From the NCBI GenBank assembly GCA_022792975.1, contig JAAWCC010000132.1:1-10970 (forward strand): a DNA stretch of 10,970 nt. Reading direction: 5' to 3'. The position numbers were made by a program, and so were the translations under genes. Positions 1 through 8,042 of this stretch are shown one piece after another (positions within the stretch are counted from its first letter, which is position 1; each line of letters begins with the position of its first letter). Below the pieces are notes generated by a model that was not told where the DNA came from, searched no databases, and worked only from the letters and a program-made list of their open reading frames with translations. The stretch comes from Clostridia bacterium. Lineage in GTDB: Bacteria; Bacillota_A; Clostridia; TANB77; CAG-508.

Positions 1-2386
1 ATCAAAAATGCAAAAAGAATGGTAGAAAAACTAAGACCAGAAGTATGGGATATACTAGAAGAGGTTATAAAAGACCATCCAGTATTACTAAACCGTGCGC
101 CAACACTACACAGACTTGGTATCCAAGCATTTGAGCCAGTATTAGTAGAGGGTAGAGCAATAAAACTTCATCCATTAGTATGTACAGCATTTAATGCAGA
201 CTTCGACGGAGACCAGATGGCAGTTCACGTTCCATTATCACCAGAGGCACAAGCAGAAGCAAGATACTTGATGCTTTCAGTAAATAACCTACTTAAACCA
301 CAAGATGGTAAACCAGTAACAGTTCCAACACAGGATATGATACTTGGAAGCTATTATCTAACAATGCAAGTAGATGGAGAAAAAGGAGAAGGAACATATT
401 TCCAAGACGATGAAGAAGCATTATTAGCATACCAAAATGGTGACTTAGAGTTGCATGCAAAAGTATTCATAAGAAGGCATGGAGTATTTGAAGGAGAAAA
501 AATAGCTCAGAAAGTAGAAACAACAGTAGGAAGATTAATATATAATCAAGGAATACCACAAGATTTAGGATTTGTTGATAGAAGCAAAAAAGAAAATCTA
601 TTAAAGCTAGAAATAGATTTCCCAGTTATCAAGAAAAATCTTGGAGGGATAGTTGCAAAATGTATTAATAAACACGGATTTGAAATAACAGCAGAGGTAC
701 TAGATTATATAAAATCAATTGGTTACAAATATTCAACAAAAGGTGCAATCACAGTTTCAGTTGCAGATGTTAGTGTGCCAGATGAAAAAGCAGAAATACT
801 TGAAAAAGCAGAGGCCGAAGTAGACAATGTAATGAAGCAATATAAACGTGGATTGATTACAAACGAAGAAAGATATCAATCTACAATTAAAGTGTGGGAA
901 AGAGTTACAGATGAAGTAACAGAGGCTATGAAAAATAACTTTGATGAGTTAAATCCAATCTACATGATGGCTCAATCTGGTGCAAGACGGAAATATGAAC
1001 CAGTTAAGACAAATCGCAGGTATGCGTGGACTTATGGCAAATACATCAGGAAAAACGGTAGAAATTCCAATCAAATCATGCTTCAGAGAGGGACTTGACG
1101 CACTAGAATACTTTATATCTTCACACGGTGCAAGAAAAGGTTTAGCAGATACAGCGTTAAGAACAGCAGACTCTGGATATTTAACTAGAAGACTTGTAGA
1201 TGTTAGTCAAGATATAATAATTAGAGAAGAGGACTGTGGAACACATGAAGGCATTATATTAGAAGATATTAAAGATGGAAATCAAATAATAGAGAAGCTA
1301 CAAGAAAGACTGGAAGGAAGATATGCTCTTCACGATATAAAACACCCAGAAACAGGCGAAATCATAGTAGATACAGATACAATGATAGATGGAGATATAG
1401 CAAAGAATATAGTAGATGCAGGAATAACATCAGTAGAAGTTCGTTCTTCACTTACATGTAGAACAAAACACGGAGTTTGCAGCAAATGCTATGGTATGGG
1501 ACTTGCAACACGTTCAAAGGTTAATATTGGAGAAGCAGTTGGAATAATTGCTGCACAATCTATCGGAGAACCTGGTACACAGTTAACCATGCGTACCTTC
1601 CACATGGGTGGTGTCGCAGGAGGAGATATTACACAAGGTCTTCCTAGAGTCGAGGAGTTATTTGAGGCTAGAAAGCCAAAGGGACTTGCAATGATTTCTG
1701 AAATAGCTGGAACTGTAAAGATAAAAGAAGAAGGAAGTAAGAAGGAGATTATTGTAAAAGGAAAAGAAGAAGCAAAAACTTATGCCGTTCCTTTTGGAGC
1801 AAAACTTAGAGTAAAGGATGGAGAGGAAATAGAGCCTGGAGCACAACTAATCGAAGGTTCTGTAAATCCAAATGAAATTCTTGTAATTAATGGAGCAGAG
1901 GGAGTATATAGATATCTAACACAAGAGGTACAAAAAGTGTACAGAAATCAAGGTGTTGACATCAACGATAAGCATATTGAAGTAATAGGAAGGCAAATGC
2001 TAAAGAGAATAAAAGTTCAAGATCCAGGAGACACAGGCTTCTTTGCAGGAGCACTTGTAGACATGTACGAATTTGAAGAAATAAACAATGAGACAGTAGC
2101 AAATGGAGGAAGACCTGCAACAGGCAATAGAGCATTACTTGGAATAACGAAAGCATCACTTGCAACAGAAAGCTTCCTATCAGCAGCATCATTCCAAGAG
2201 ACAACAAAGGTATTAACAGAAGCTGCAATAAAAGGAAAAACAGATCCACTTATCGGACTAAAAGAAAACGTAATTATAGGAAAACTAATCCCAGCAGGAA
2301 CAGGACTTCAAAGATATAAATCAGTAAAAATCAATACAGAGGAGGATAAATATTCAGAAGCTTATGACGGAGACTTAGTAGGATAG
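1..2386 (+). CDS. rpoC: RNA polymerase beta' subunit, 3' part, with one +1 recoding site
   Basis: This is the C-terminal part of RpoC, the catalytic beta' subunit of RNA polymerase; the 5' end lies outside the window and about 794 residues are visible. The invariant Mg-binding motif NADFDGDQM is at 193-219 and supplies the three catalytic aspartates. One Cys of the second zinc site (EEDCGTHEG) is at 1235-1237; the other three, in [11 protein letters not shown], are at 1457, 1478 and 1487. The bridge-helix/trigger-loop segment ([21 protein letters not shown]) spans about 1549-1617 and runs directly into [15 protein letters not shown], so there is no large trigger-loop insertion. The frame changes by +1 at 988, inside the invariant SGARG motif, and both halves then match the family without loss. 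A TAG stop at 2384-2386 is followed by a terminator. Read conventionally, this essential gene would be a pseudogene, which is implausible. Confidence 0.95.
988..991 (+). other. In-frame CGG(A) +1 shift site in rpoC
   Basis: The codon before is AGA, and CGG is in phase with the upstream frame. Skipping C gives GGA, Gly, completing SGAR-G-N, which is near-universal in RpoC. Without the shift, translation ends at TGA 1096-1098. Confidence 0.85.
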
Positions 2387-2393
2387 ATAAAAT

Positions 2394-2430
2394 AAAAAGC
2401 TCGTATGAACTTATATCATGCGAGTTTTTG
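2394..2430. terminator. Bidirectional rho-independent terminator
   Basis: A nine-pair stem (2400-2408 with 2416-2424, one G-U pair) has a 7-base loop. It is flanked by five A on the left and five T on the right, so it yields a U-tract on both strands. It lies just after the rpoC stop and downstream of the convergent permease gene, and so can end both transcripts. Confidence 0.85.
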
Positions 2431-2434
2431 CATA

Positions 2435-2464
2435 TAATAAAATTTTGAGCTTCTAATTTTATTA
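2435..2464. repeat. Perfect 10-base inverted repeat between convergent genes
   Basis: The arms 2435-2444 and 2455-2464 are exact reverse complements around a 10-base centre. The stem is all A-T and would be weak as RNA. It may help the adjacent terminator on the minus-strand transcript, or it may be chance in AT-rich DNA. Confidence 0.5.
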
Positions 2465-2493
2465 TTAACTTAGATTATTTAGAAGAAATATTA

Positions 2494-3675
2494 TTATGTA
2501 CAAGCTTTAGAAGTTCTTAAATAAATTAAGTAATAAGCAAGTGCAAGTTGAAAAACCATAAAAAATGCTGATAGCCCAAACATATATCTCAAGCCTATTT
2601 CATACATAAGACCACATAGAAATACTCCAAGCGCTTCTCCTAGATATCTAACTATATATCTAAAATTAGTAAGTGATAATTGATATTTATTATCAACCCT
2701 ATTAATATAATAGCCATCACAAACATTTTCGTAAGATGTTGAAATAAGTAGAGACCAAGTAATAGCAGCTATGGTGATAATTAGATTATTAGACAAAAAA
2801 GCTATTAAATATCCTATAAATCTTATTCCAAATTTTATTGTTATAGTTATATAATCATTCTTTGGAGTTAGATACTTTAGAGCGAATATTCCAAGTATAT
2901 CTGCTAGCAAGCCAACCACTAATAAATAATTAGTTGCCTGATTATCAGTAAACTTAAAAAAATTTGTCAAAGTGAGCATTTTTAGGCCCAGAGCAGTAAA
3001 CATTGCCATTGAACCAATAAAGGTATACAGTGCGTATATTATTTGTATCTTGCTGCTTAATATGTATTTTATTATAGACTTTTTCTCATTTTTAACAATG
3101 CCAGCTTCTGTGCAGGCTGAGGTATTAAACATTATAATTATAGAGAGGGCTAAGAACATAATTGAAATGAGTAGACAAACATTGTAATCAACCAAAACAC
3201 CAATAACATTTCTTCCAATTAATAAACCACCAACTAAAATACCTACATCTTTAAAAAGATATTCTGTTAGTTTTCTTTTACTATAAATTGTATTGTTCTT
3301 TATAATAGTTGTAATTAAAGGATATATACTAGTAGTAATCAAATAACCTGTAATTAAATCAACTATAATAGAGAGGTTTATTAAATTTATATTTCCCTTA
3401 TTGTTCAAACTTAGTAGGAATATTAAATTTATAAATTTTATTATTAATGAAAAACCAACAAAGGTCTTCAATTTATTTAATTTAACATATTTTCCAACAA
3501 ACATTATACCAATTACACTGATTAATGTTCCTATACTTGTAATGTTACTAATATTTGCCACTGTAAAATTATTAGTTTGCAGCCATAATTGTCTAAAATT
3601 TTCCCATAATCCTATTGAAATGCTGAAAAAAGCTAGCATTAACAAAATTTGATTTTCACTCTTTAATTTTTTCAT
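2494..3675 (-). CDS. MFS-like multi-pass membrane transporter
   Basis: This is a 393-residue, very hydrophobic protein with about 10 to 12 predicted membrane segments, the first near residues 9-24, others near 46-61, 73-90 and 101-122, and the last near 345-388. A basic loop (GKYVKLNKLK, about 61-70) after the second segment resembles the cytoplasmic loop 2-3 of major facilitator permeases. Length and layout fit an MFS carrier, but I see no motif that identifies a substrate. The start is ATG at 3675, preceded on the minus strand by GGAG about 7 bases upstream. A TTGCAA/TATAAT promoter with a 17-base spacer lies at 3739-3767, and a 14-base palindrome lies in the leader. The gene converges on rpoC. 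It has no in-frame CGG codon and needs no frame correction. Confidence is good for a transporter, moderate for the family. Confidence 0.75.
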   Translation of the reverse strand: MKKLKSENQILLMLAFFSISIGLWENFRQLWLQTNNFTVANISNITSIGTLISVIGIMFVGKYVKLNKLKTFVGFSLIIKFINLIFLLSLNNKGNINLINLSIIVDLITGYLITTSIYPLITTIIKNNTIYSKRKLTEYLFKDVGILVGGLLIGRNVIGVLVDYNVCLLISIMFLALSIIIMFNTSACTEAGIVKNEKKSIIKYILSSKIQIIYALYTFIGSMAMFTALGLKMLTLTNFFKFTDNQATNYLLVVGLLADILGIFALKYLTPKNDYITITIKFGIRFIGYLIAFLSNNLIITIAAITWSLLISTSYENVCDGYYINRVDNKYQLSLTNFRYIVRYLGEALGVFLCGLMYEIGLRYMFGLSAFFMVFQLALAYYLIYLRTSKACT

Positions 3676-3704
3676 ATGTTACTCCGATTTCATATTAAGT
3701 ATAG

Positions 3705-3718
3705 TAAGAATATTCTTA
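3705..3718. promoter_or_regulatory. 14-base perfect palindrome in the permease leader, possible operator
   Basis: TAAGAATATTCTTA is its own reverse complement. It lies about 20 bases downstream of the permease -10 box, between the expected transcription start and the start codon, a classical repressor position. Its left part (TAAGAATAT) recurs at 3809-3817 in the GH25 promoter. No regulator gene is visible nearby. Confidence 0.35.
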
Positions 3719-3738
3719 TAACCTTTTATATTTAAAAT

Positions 3739-3767
3739 ATTATAACATTAATATTAGTAGTTTGCAA
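3739..3767 (-). promoter_or_regulatory. Sigma-A type promoter for the permease gene
   Basis: On the minus strand, TTGCAA (3762-3767) and TATAAT (3739-3744) are separated by exactly 17 bases. The -10 box matches the consensus fully. It lies about 64 bases upstream of the start codon at 3675. Confidence 0.7.
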
Positions 3768-3791
3768 CCTATAAAATTAAGAAAACTTTGG

Positions 3792-3820
3792 TTGACATGT
3801 AAAAAGAATAAGAATATAAT
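3792..3820 (+). promoter_or_regulatory. Consensus sigma-A promoter for the GH25 gene
   Basis: TTGACA (3792-3797) and TATAAT (3815-3820) are separated by 17 bases, a full match to both consensus boxes. It lies 34 bases upstream of the ATG at 3855 and should be strong. A half-copy of the permease palindrome (3809-3817) overlaps the -10 box. Confidence 0.85.
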
Positions 3821-3854
3821 TATAATATAAATTTAATAAAAAGAGGAATAAAAA

Positions 3855-5355
3855 ATGAAAAAAATTATTAATGCTTTCATTAATACTAGTGTGAAAATTA
3901 AATGTATAATTGTTATTTCAACTATAATAGTTTTAACTACGGGAATAACAGTTACAGCTCATTTTTTAGGTGAACAAAATAATGTAAAAGCAGCAGTAAA
4001 CAATGAACCTGAGGAAATAATAGAAGATTTTGAAATAATAGAAAACACTCAAGAAGAAGCACTGCATGAGGAGGAGGCTCAAGAGGAAGAAGCACCAGAG
4101 GAGGATATTGAAGAAGAAGAGAAAACTAAACCTAAAACAGTTACATATCAAGATAAGACAGTAACAGTTCCAAAATCAACGGTTGCGGCTGTAAATTCTT
4201 CAGAGGATGCAGAAAAGGATAAGGAAAAAGGAGGAGAAGAAGTAGCACAAGAAAAGGTAGAGGAAATGTTTGAAAATATAGGACAGAAATCTATGGGAAT
4301 AGATGTATCTGCACACCAAGGGGTGATAGATTGGTCACAAGTTAAAGCAAGTGGAGTTGACTTTGCAATGATACGTGTAGGTTTTAGAGGTCAAACGCAA
4401 GGAAGTATTTTTGAGGATAAATATTTCAAATCTAATGTTACAGGAGCTATAAAAAATGGAATAAAAGTTGGAATTTATTTCTATTCAACAGCTATTAGCG
4501 AGGAGGAGGCACTAGAGGAGGCTGCTTGGGTAGTAAATAAAATTGCACCATATAATATTACATACCCAGTTGTATATGATTTTGAAGATTTCGGAAGATA
4601 TAGATGCGTAGATGTTGATGGAAATAAAGCAACAAAAAATGCATTAATATTTTTAAACTATGTGCGTTCATCAGGATATGAACCAATGATGTATGCAAAT
4701 AAAAATGATATTACAAAAAAGATGTCAAGAGGTTCATTTAGCTGCAAATTTTGGCTTGCACACTATACAGAAAATACAGACTATAAGGGAAGCTTCAATA
4801 TGTGGCAATATACAAGTAATGGTAGTGTACCAGGAATTAAAGGAAGAGTTGATATGGATATTGCTTACTTCAATTATGGAGCAATAGCAGAAGCAAAGCA
4901 TAAACATAATTATAATAAATTGGTTGGAAAAGAGCAGGTAGCTACATGCGAACAAGAAGGAAATAAAACATATAGATGTTCATGTGGAGAAACCAAAACT
5001 GAGACTTCTCCCAAATTAGGACATACGTTTGGAGAATGGAGGCTAGAGCAAAAACCTACAACAGAAAAAGAAGGGGTAGAAAAGAGAAGTTGTAGTAGAT
5101 GCAACAAAGAGGAAACAAGAAATATAGATAAGTTAGCTCCAAGCCCAAGTCCAAGCATAAGCCCTGAGCCAACTCGGAGAACCAACTCCAGCGCCTACTC
5201 AGACTCCAGAGCCAACACAGACCCCCGCACCAACACAGGAGCCAGCACCTACAACTACTCCAGAACCAACACAGGAGCCAACATCTGAGCCATCTCCAAG
5301 TATAGCACCCACAGTCGAATTTAGTGAAGAAAAACAAAATAACGGAAATGCCTAA
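3855..5355 (+). CDS. Secreted GH25 muramidase with Cys-rich repeats and a Pro-rich tail, one +1 recoding site
   Basis: This is a predicted exported or membrane-tethered lysozyme that cleaves MurNAc-GlcNAc bonds in peptidoglycan. From the start (ATG 3855, AGAGG 8 bases upstream) it has a basic N-terminus and hydrophobic segment (about residues 15-37), then a very acidic Glu-rich linker (about 51-90). The GH25 domain spans about 146-341: MGIDVSAHQGVIDW, FAMIRVGFRG, the catalytic DFED motif (242-245), and the closing WQYTSNGSVPGIKGRVDMD (317-335). Two Cys-rich repeats follow (about 350-425, C-x-C-G and C-x-x-C types), common in surface proteins of gut Clostridia. A Pro/Thr/Gln-rich tail completes about 499 residues once a +1 shift at codon 441 (5175) is made. 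Without it the repeats become Ser/Tyr/Asn noise ending at 5288. A strong terminator follows, so the gene is probably monocistronic. Confidence 0.9.
5175..5178 (+). other. In-frame CGG(A) +1 shift site in the GH25 gene
   Basis: The codon before is ACT. Skipping C gives GGA and restores a regular Pro/Thr/Glu tail (GEPTPAPTQTPEPTQTPAPT) down to TAA at 5353-5355. Unshifted reading ends at TGA 5286-5288. Confidence 0.75.
5229..5280 (+). repeat. Direct repeat in the Pro-rich tail coding sequence
   Basis: A 16-base unit, ACCAACACAGGAGCCA, occurs identically at 5229-5244 and 5265-5280, both times encoding PTQEP in the shifted frame. The stretch is C-rich compared with the rest of the window, as expected for Pro/Thr repeats, and could vary in length between strains. 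Confidence 0.7.
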
Positions 5356-5372
5356 TTATCAACATATAAAAT

Positions 5373-5418
5373 AAAAGGTCACCTTAGGAATTTAAATTCT
5401 TTAGGGTGACCTTTTTTT
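5373..5418 (+). terminator. Rho-independent terminator after the GH25 gene
   Basis: A long stem starts GGTCACC (5377-5383) and closes at GGTGACC (5405-5411), extended by further A-U and G-U pairs and one bulge. It is followed by seven T (5412-5418). Four A on the left flank pair with the T-run, so it could also act leftwards. Confidence 0.9.
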
Positions 5419-5518
5419 AAGTAATAAAACTTATAAAAAATCTTTCTAATACTTTTTTTTTGCATTATCTTGTGATAAAATAACGTTAATGTTAATAGTA
5501 TTTTAAAGAGGTAAAGTT

Positions 5519-6910
5519 ATGAGAGAGATTTTTGCTAAAGACTTTGTAAAAATTGCAGGCGCAGAGATTATTATACGGAGATGAAAATGCAAAACTAGAA
5601 AATTTTAAGAAATATACAGGAGAAATAGAAAATCGGAGATGTTTTCGTTGGAATTAGAGGTGAAAACATTGATGGAAGTTCACTTTTTGAGGAAGCCCTT
5701 GAAAATGGCGCAAAAGCATGTATAATAAATGATATAGAACTACCAAATGATATTATAAATAAATATCCAGATAGAACAATTATAAAAGTTAAAAATACAA
5801 TAAAGGCAATACAGGAGGTTGCAAAATATAAAAGAGCAGGATATGATATTCCCGTTATAGGTGTAACTGGAAGCGTTGGAAAAACTAGTACAAAGGATTT
5901 AATAGCTAGTGTTTTATCAAAAAAATATAAAACATTAAAAACTAAAGGTAATTACAATAACCATATAGGGATACCACTTACAGTATTGGGACTAAAAGAC
6001 CATACAGCAGCAGTAATAGAGATGGGGATGAACCATGAAGGTGAAATTAGAGCTTGGGCGCCAATGACAAGACCTACTATGAGTGTTATTACGAATATTG
6101 GAACAGCACATATAGGTTTACTTGGAAGCAGAGAAAACATTCTAAAAGCGAAGCTTGAAATACTAGAGTCCATGGAGGAAAATGCACCTATTATAATAAA
6201 TAATGATAACGATTTACTTAACGATTGGTATTTAAAAAATAAGGATACTAAAAACATTATTACCTATGGAATTGAAAATGAAAGTTATGTGATGGCAAAA
6301 AATATTGTATTTTTTGATACTGGGAGCGAATTTGATGTTCAAATAGAAGGAAAAACATACAAAGCAAAAATAAATATAGGAGGAGTACATTTTGTTATAA
6401 ATGCACTAAGTGCAATATGTGTAGGAGTAAAAAATGATATACCAATGGATAAAATATTAGAAGGAATATCAGATTTTGAGCTTACTAAAAACAGAATGGA
6501 AATCTTAGATGGAGCAAAAGGAACAAAAATAATTAGTGATTGCTATAATGCAAGTTATGACTCGATGAAAGCAGCTATTGAATATTTAGGCAAGATAAAA
6601 GCAAATAAAAAAATTGCTATTTTAGGTGTTATGGGAGAACTTGGAGAATACGAAAAGCTGATGCATGAAAAGGTAGGAGAGGAAATATACAAAAATAAAA
6701 TTGATGTATTAATTGCAGTTCGGAAAAAGCGCAAAATATTATGCTACAAAAGCAGAAGAATTAGGAATGAATAAAGATAAAATATTTACATATGAAACTA
6801 AAGCAGAAGCAATACAAAAGACAAAAGACATAATAGAAGGTGGAGACTATATATTAGTAAAAGCATCACATTCAATGGAATTTACTGATATAGTCAAAGA
6901 GTTGAAATAA
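5519..6910 (+). CDS. murF: UDP-MurNAc-tripeptide:D-Ala-D-Ala ligase (MurF), three +1 recoding sites
   Basis: MurF is the cytoplasmic ATP-dependent ligase that adds D-Ala-D-Ala to UDP-MurNAc-tripeptide, the last soluble step of the peptidoglycan precursor. The start is ATG 5519, with AGAGG 7 bases upstream. Read with +1 shifts at 5576, 5634 and 6721 it gives 462 residues, the usual family length. The N-terminal substrate domain includes GDVFVGIRGENIDGSSLF. The ATP loop GVTGSVGKTS lies at about residues 114-123, followed by GNYNNHIGIPLT, the MGMNHEGEI motif, and ITNIGTAHIGLLGS. The C-terminal domain carries the DCYNASYDSMKAAI and GVMGELGEY motifs. Without shifts the first segment stops after 21 codons and the gene splits into four pieces. 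It is followed after 12 bases by ddl, which supplies its dipeptide substrate, so the two are almost certainly cotranscribed. I found no convincing promoter upstream. Confidence 0.93.
5576..5579 (+). other. In-frame CGG(A) +1 shift site 1 in murF
   Basis: The codon before is ATA (residue 19). Skipping C gives Gly20, then DENAKLENF. Unshifted reading meets TGA two codons later (5582-5584). Confidence 0.8.
5634..5637 (+). other. In-frame CGG(A) +1 shift site 2 in murF
   Basis: The codon before is AAT (residue 38). Skipping C gives Gly39 in GDVFVGIRGE, the expected MurF N-terminal strand. Unshifted reading ends at TAG 5655-5657. Confidence 0.82.
6721..6724 (+). other. In-frame CGG(A) +1 shift site 3 in murF
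   Basis: The codon before is GTT (residue 400). Skipping C gives Gly401 in LIAVGKSAKYY, matching the C-terminal domain. Unshifted reading ends at TAA 6772-6774. Confidence 0.85.
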
Positions 6911-6922
6911 AGGGGAGAAATT

Positions 6923-7981
6923 ATGAAAGTAGCTGTAATATTTGGAGGAGCTTCAACAGAACACTCCGTATCAGTTGTATCAGGGACTTCAGTTTTAAAA
7001 AATTTGGATAAGGATAAGTATGAAATTTTACCATTATTTATTGATAAACATGGAGAATGGTATAAATATACAAAACCTGTAAAGAATATCGAAATCGCAA
7101 AAATAGGAGAAGAAATAGAAGAAATAGAAAAAGTAGATAATGTAATGGAAATATTAAGAAGTCAAGAGGTCTTATTTCCAGTATTACATGGTCTGAATGG
7201 TGAGGATCGGAACAATACAAGGATTATTTGAGGTTGTTCGGAAAGCCATATGTAGGATGTAAAGTACTTGCATCAAGTATATGTATGGATAAAGTATATA
7301 CAAAAATAATTTTAGAAAAAGCAGGAATTTTGCAAGCAAAATCAGAATATGTAAAAAAGTTAAAAGATAAATATATATATATAGACAAAGAGATGAATGA
7401 AAAGGAATATGACATAGAAGGAATTATAGATATAATAGAAAAAAATTTAAACTATCCAATGTTTGTAAAGCCTTCAAATTCAGGCTCAAGTGTGGGCGTA
7501 AATAAGGCAGGTAACAGAGAAGAACTAGAAAAAGCAATAAATTATGCAGGAGAATTTGATAAAAAAATATTAATAGAGCAAGGAATAATTCGGAAGAGAA
7601 ATAGAAACAGCAGTACTCGGAAACGAAGAAATAATAGTGCGGAGAAGTGCGGAGAGATAAAAGCTGCTGATGAATTTTATAGTTTTGATGCAAAATATAA
7701 AAATACAGCATCAAAAACAATAATTCCTGCAAAAATTACAGATAGTCAAAGAGAAGAAATAAGAACAATTGCAAAAAAGGCGTTTAAAGCAGTAGATGGA
7801 AATCGGACTTTCGAGAATAGACTTTTTTTTAGAGGATAAAACAAATAAAATATACTTAAATGAAATAAACACCATGCCTGGGTTTACATGTATAAGCATG
7901 TATCCAATGTTATTTGAAAAATGTAATATAAATTATACGAAATTATTAGACAAATTGATTGAATTATCACTAGAAAAGTGA
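6923..7981 (+). CDS. ddl: D-alanine-D-alanine ligase (Ddl), six +1 recoding sites
   Basis: Ddl is an ATP-grasp ligase joining two D-Ala to make the substrate of MurF. The start is ATG 6923 with AGGGGAG 5 bases upstream. With +1 shifts at 7208, 7239, 7591, 7640, 7650 and 7804 it gives 350 residues, the normal Ddl length. In order: [15 protein letters not shown] at the N-terminus, [17 protein letters not shown] (about 84-100), [18 protein letters not shown] (106-123), [49 protein letters not shown] and the metal-binding [11 protein letters not shown]. Five of the shift glycines fall on residues usually conserved in Ddl. The three shifts at 7591-7650 sum to a full codon, so conventional reading hides them behind about 20 wrong residues (7591-7652) in an apparently open frame. 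The gene is linked to murF by a 12-base gap. Confidence 0.94.
7208..7211 (+). other. In-frame CGG(A) +1 shift site 1 in ddl
   Basis: The codon before is GAT. Skipping C gives Gly96 in the highly conserved HGLNGED-GTIQG motif. Unshifted reading ends at TGA 7229-7231. Confidence 0.88.
7239..7242 (+). other. In-frame CGG(A) +1 shift site 2 in ddl
   Basis: The codon before is GTT, ten codons after site 1. Skipping C gives Gly106 in FEVV-GKPYVGC, a conserved Ddl strand. Unshifted reading ends at TAA 7260-7262. Confidence 0.88.
7591..7594 (+). other. In-frame CGG(A) +1 shift site 3 in ddl
   Basis: The codon before is ATT. Skipping C gives Gly223 in [16 protein letters not shown], as expected in Ddl. 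The CGG at 7618 in the same stretch is out of frame (CTC GGA) and is read normally. Confidence 0.87.
7640..7643 (+). other. In-frame CGG(A) +1 shift site 4 in ddl
   Basis: The codon before is GTG. Skipping C gives Gly239 in EEIIV-GEV. It lies only three codons before the next site. Unshifted reading ends at TAA 7658-7660. Confidence 0.82.
7650..7653 (+). other. In-frame CGG(A) +1 shift site 5 in ddl
   Basis: The codon before is GTG. Skipping C gives Gly242 in [13 protein letters not shown], where Ddl proteins have a conserved GEI. Unshifted reading ends at TGA 7668-7670. Confidence 0.84.
7804..7807 (+). other. In-frame CGG(A) +1 shift site 6 in ddl
   Basis: The codon before is AAT. Skipping C gives Gly293 in [12 protein letters not shown], the conserved strand before the metal-binding motif. 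Unshifted reading ends at TAA 7837-7839. Confidence 0.88.
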
Positions 7982-7987
7982 TATAAT
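7959..7987 (+). promoter_or_regulatory. Likely promoter for the J-protein gene, inside the end of ddl
   Basis: TTGAAT (7959-7964) and a perfect TATAAT (7982-7987) are separated by 17 bases. The -35 box lies in the last codons of ddl and the -10 box just after its stop, about 55 bases before the ATG at 8043. Readthrough from murF-ddl is also possible, as I see no terminator between. Confidence 0.55.
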
Positions 7988-8042
7988 TGTCTAAGGCTTA
8001 TGAAGAATATAAGTTATAACCATGAAAAATGGAGGATGTTAA

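Noticed and set aside
1658..2249. Minus-strand open frames opposite rpoC
   Set aside because: They are hydrophobic Leu/Phe-rich mirror translations of a purine-rich coding strand, with no start signals or recognisable motifs.
980..2386. A separate gene starting at the ATG near 980
   Set aside because: The sequence is the uninterrupted C-terminal half of RpoC. The ATG is out of frame with upstream RpoC and internal to it, and the connection is through the shift at 988.
4693..4887. Short plus-strand open frame inside the GH25 gene
   Set aside because: It is in a different frame from a clear GH25 domain that spans the same bases.
5056..5337. Minus-strand open frame rich in Cys and Trp
   Set aside because: It is the reverse complement of the Pro/Thr repeat tail of the GH25 gene, with no ribosome site and composition explained by the repeat.
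5421..5518. A promoter for murF
   Set aside because: Several -35-like and -10-like hexamers exist but none pair with a 16-18 base spacer and good matches to both boxes, so I do not call one.
7618..7620. A further shift at the CGG in ddl near 7618
   Set aside because: In the corrected frame this CGG spans CTC-GGA (Leu-Gly in the AVLGN motif), so it is out of phase and read normally.
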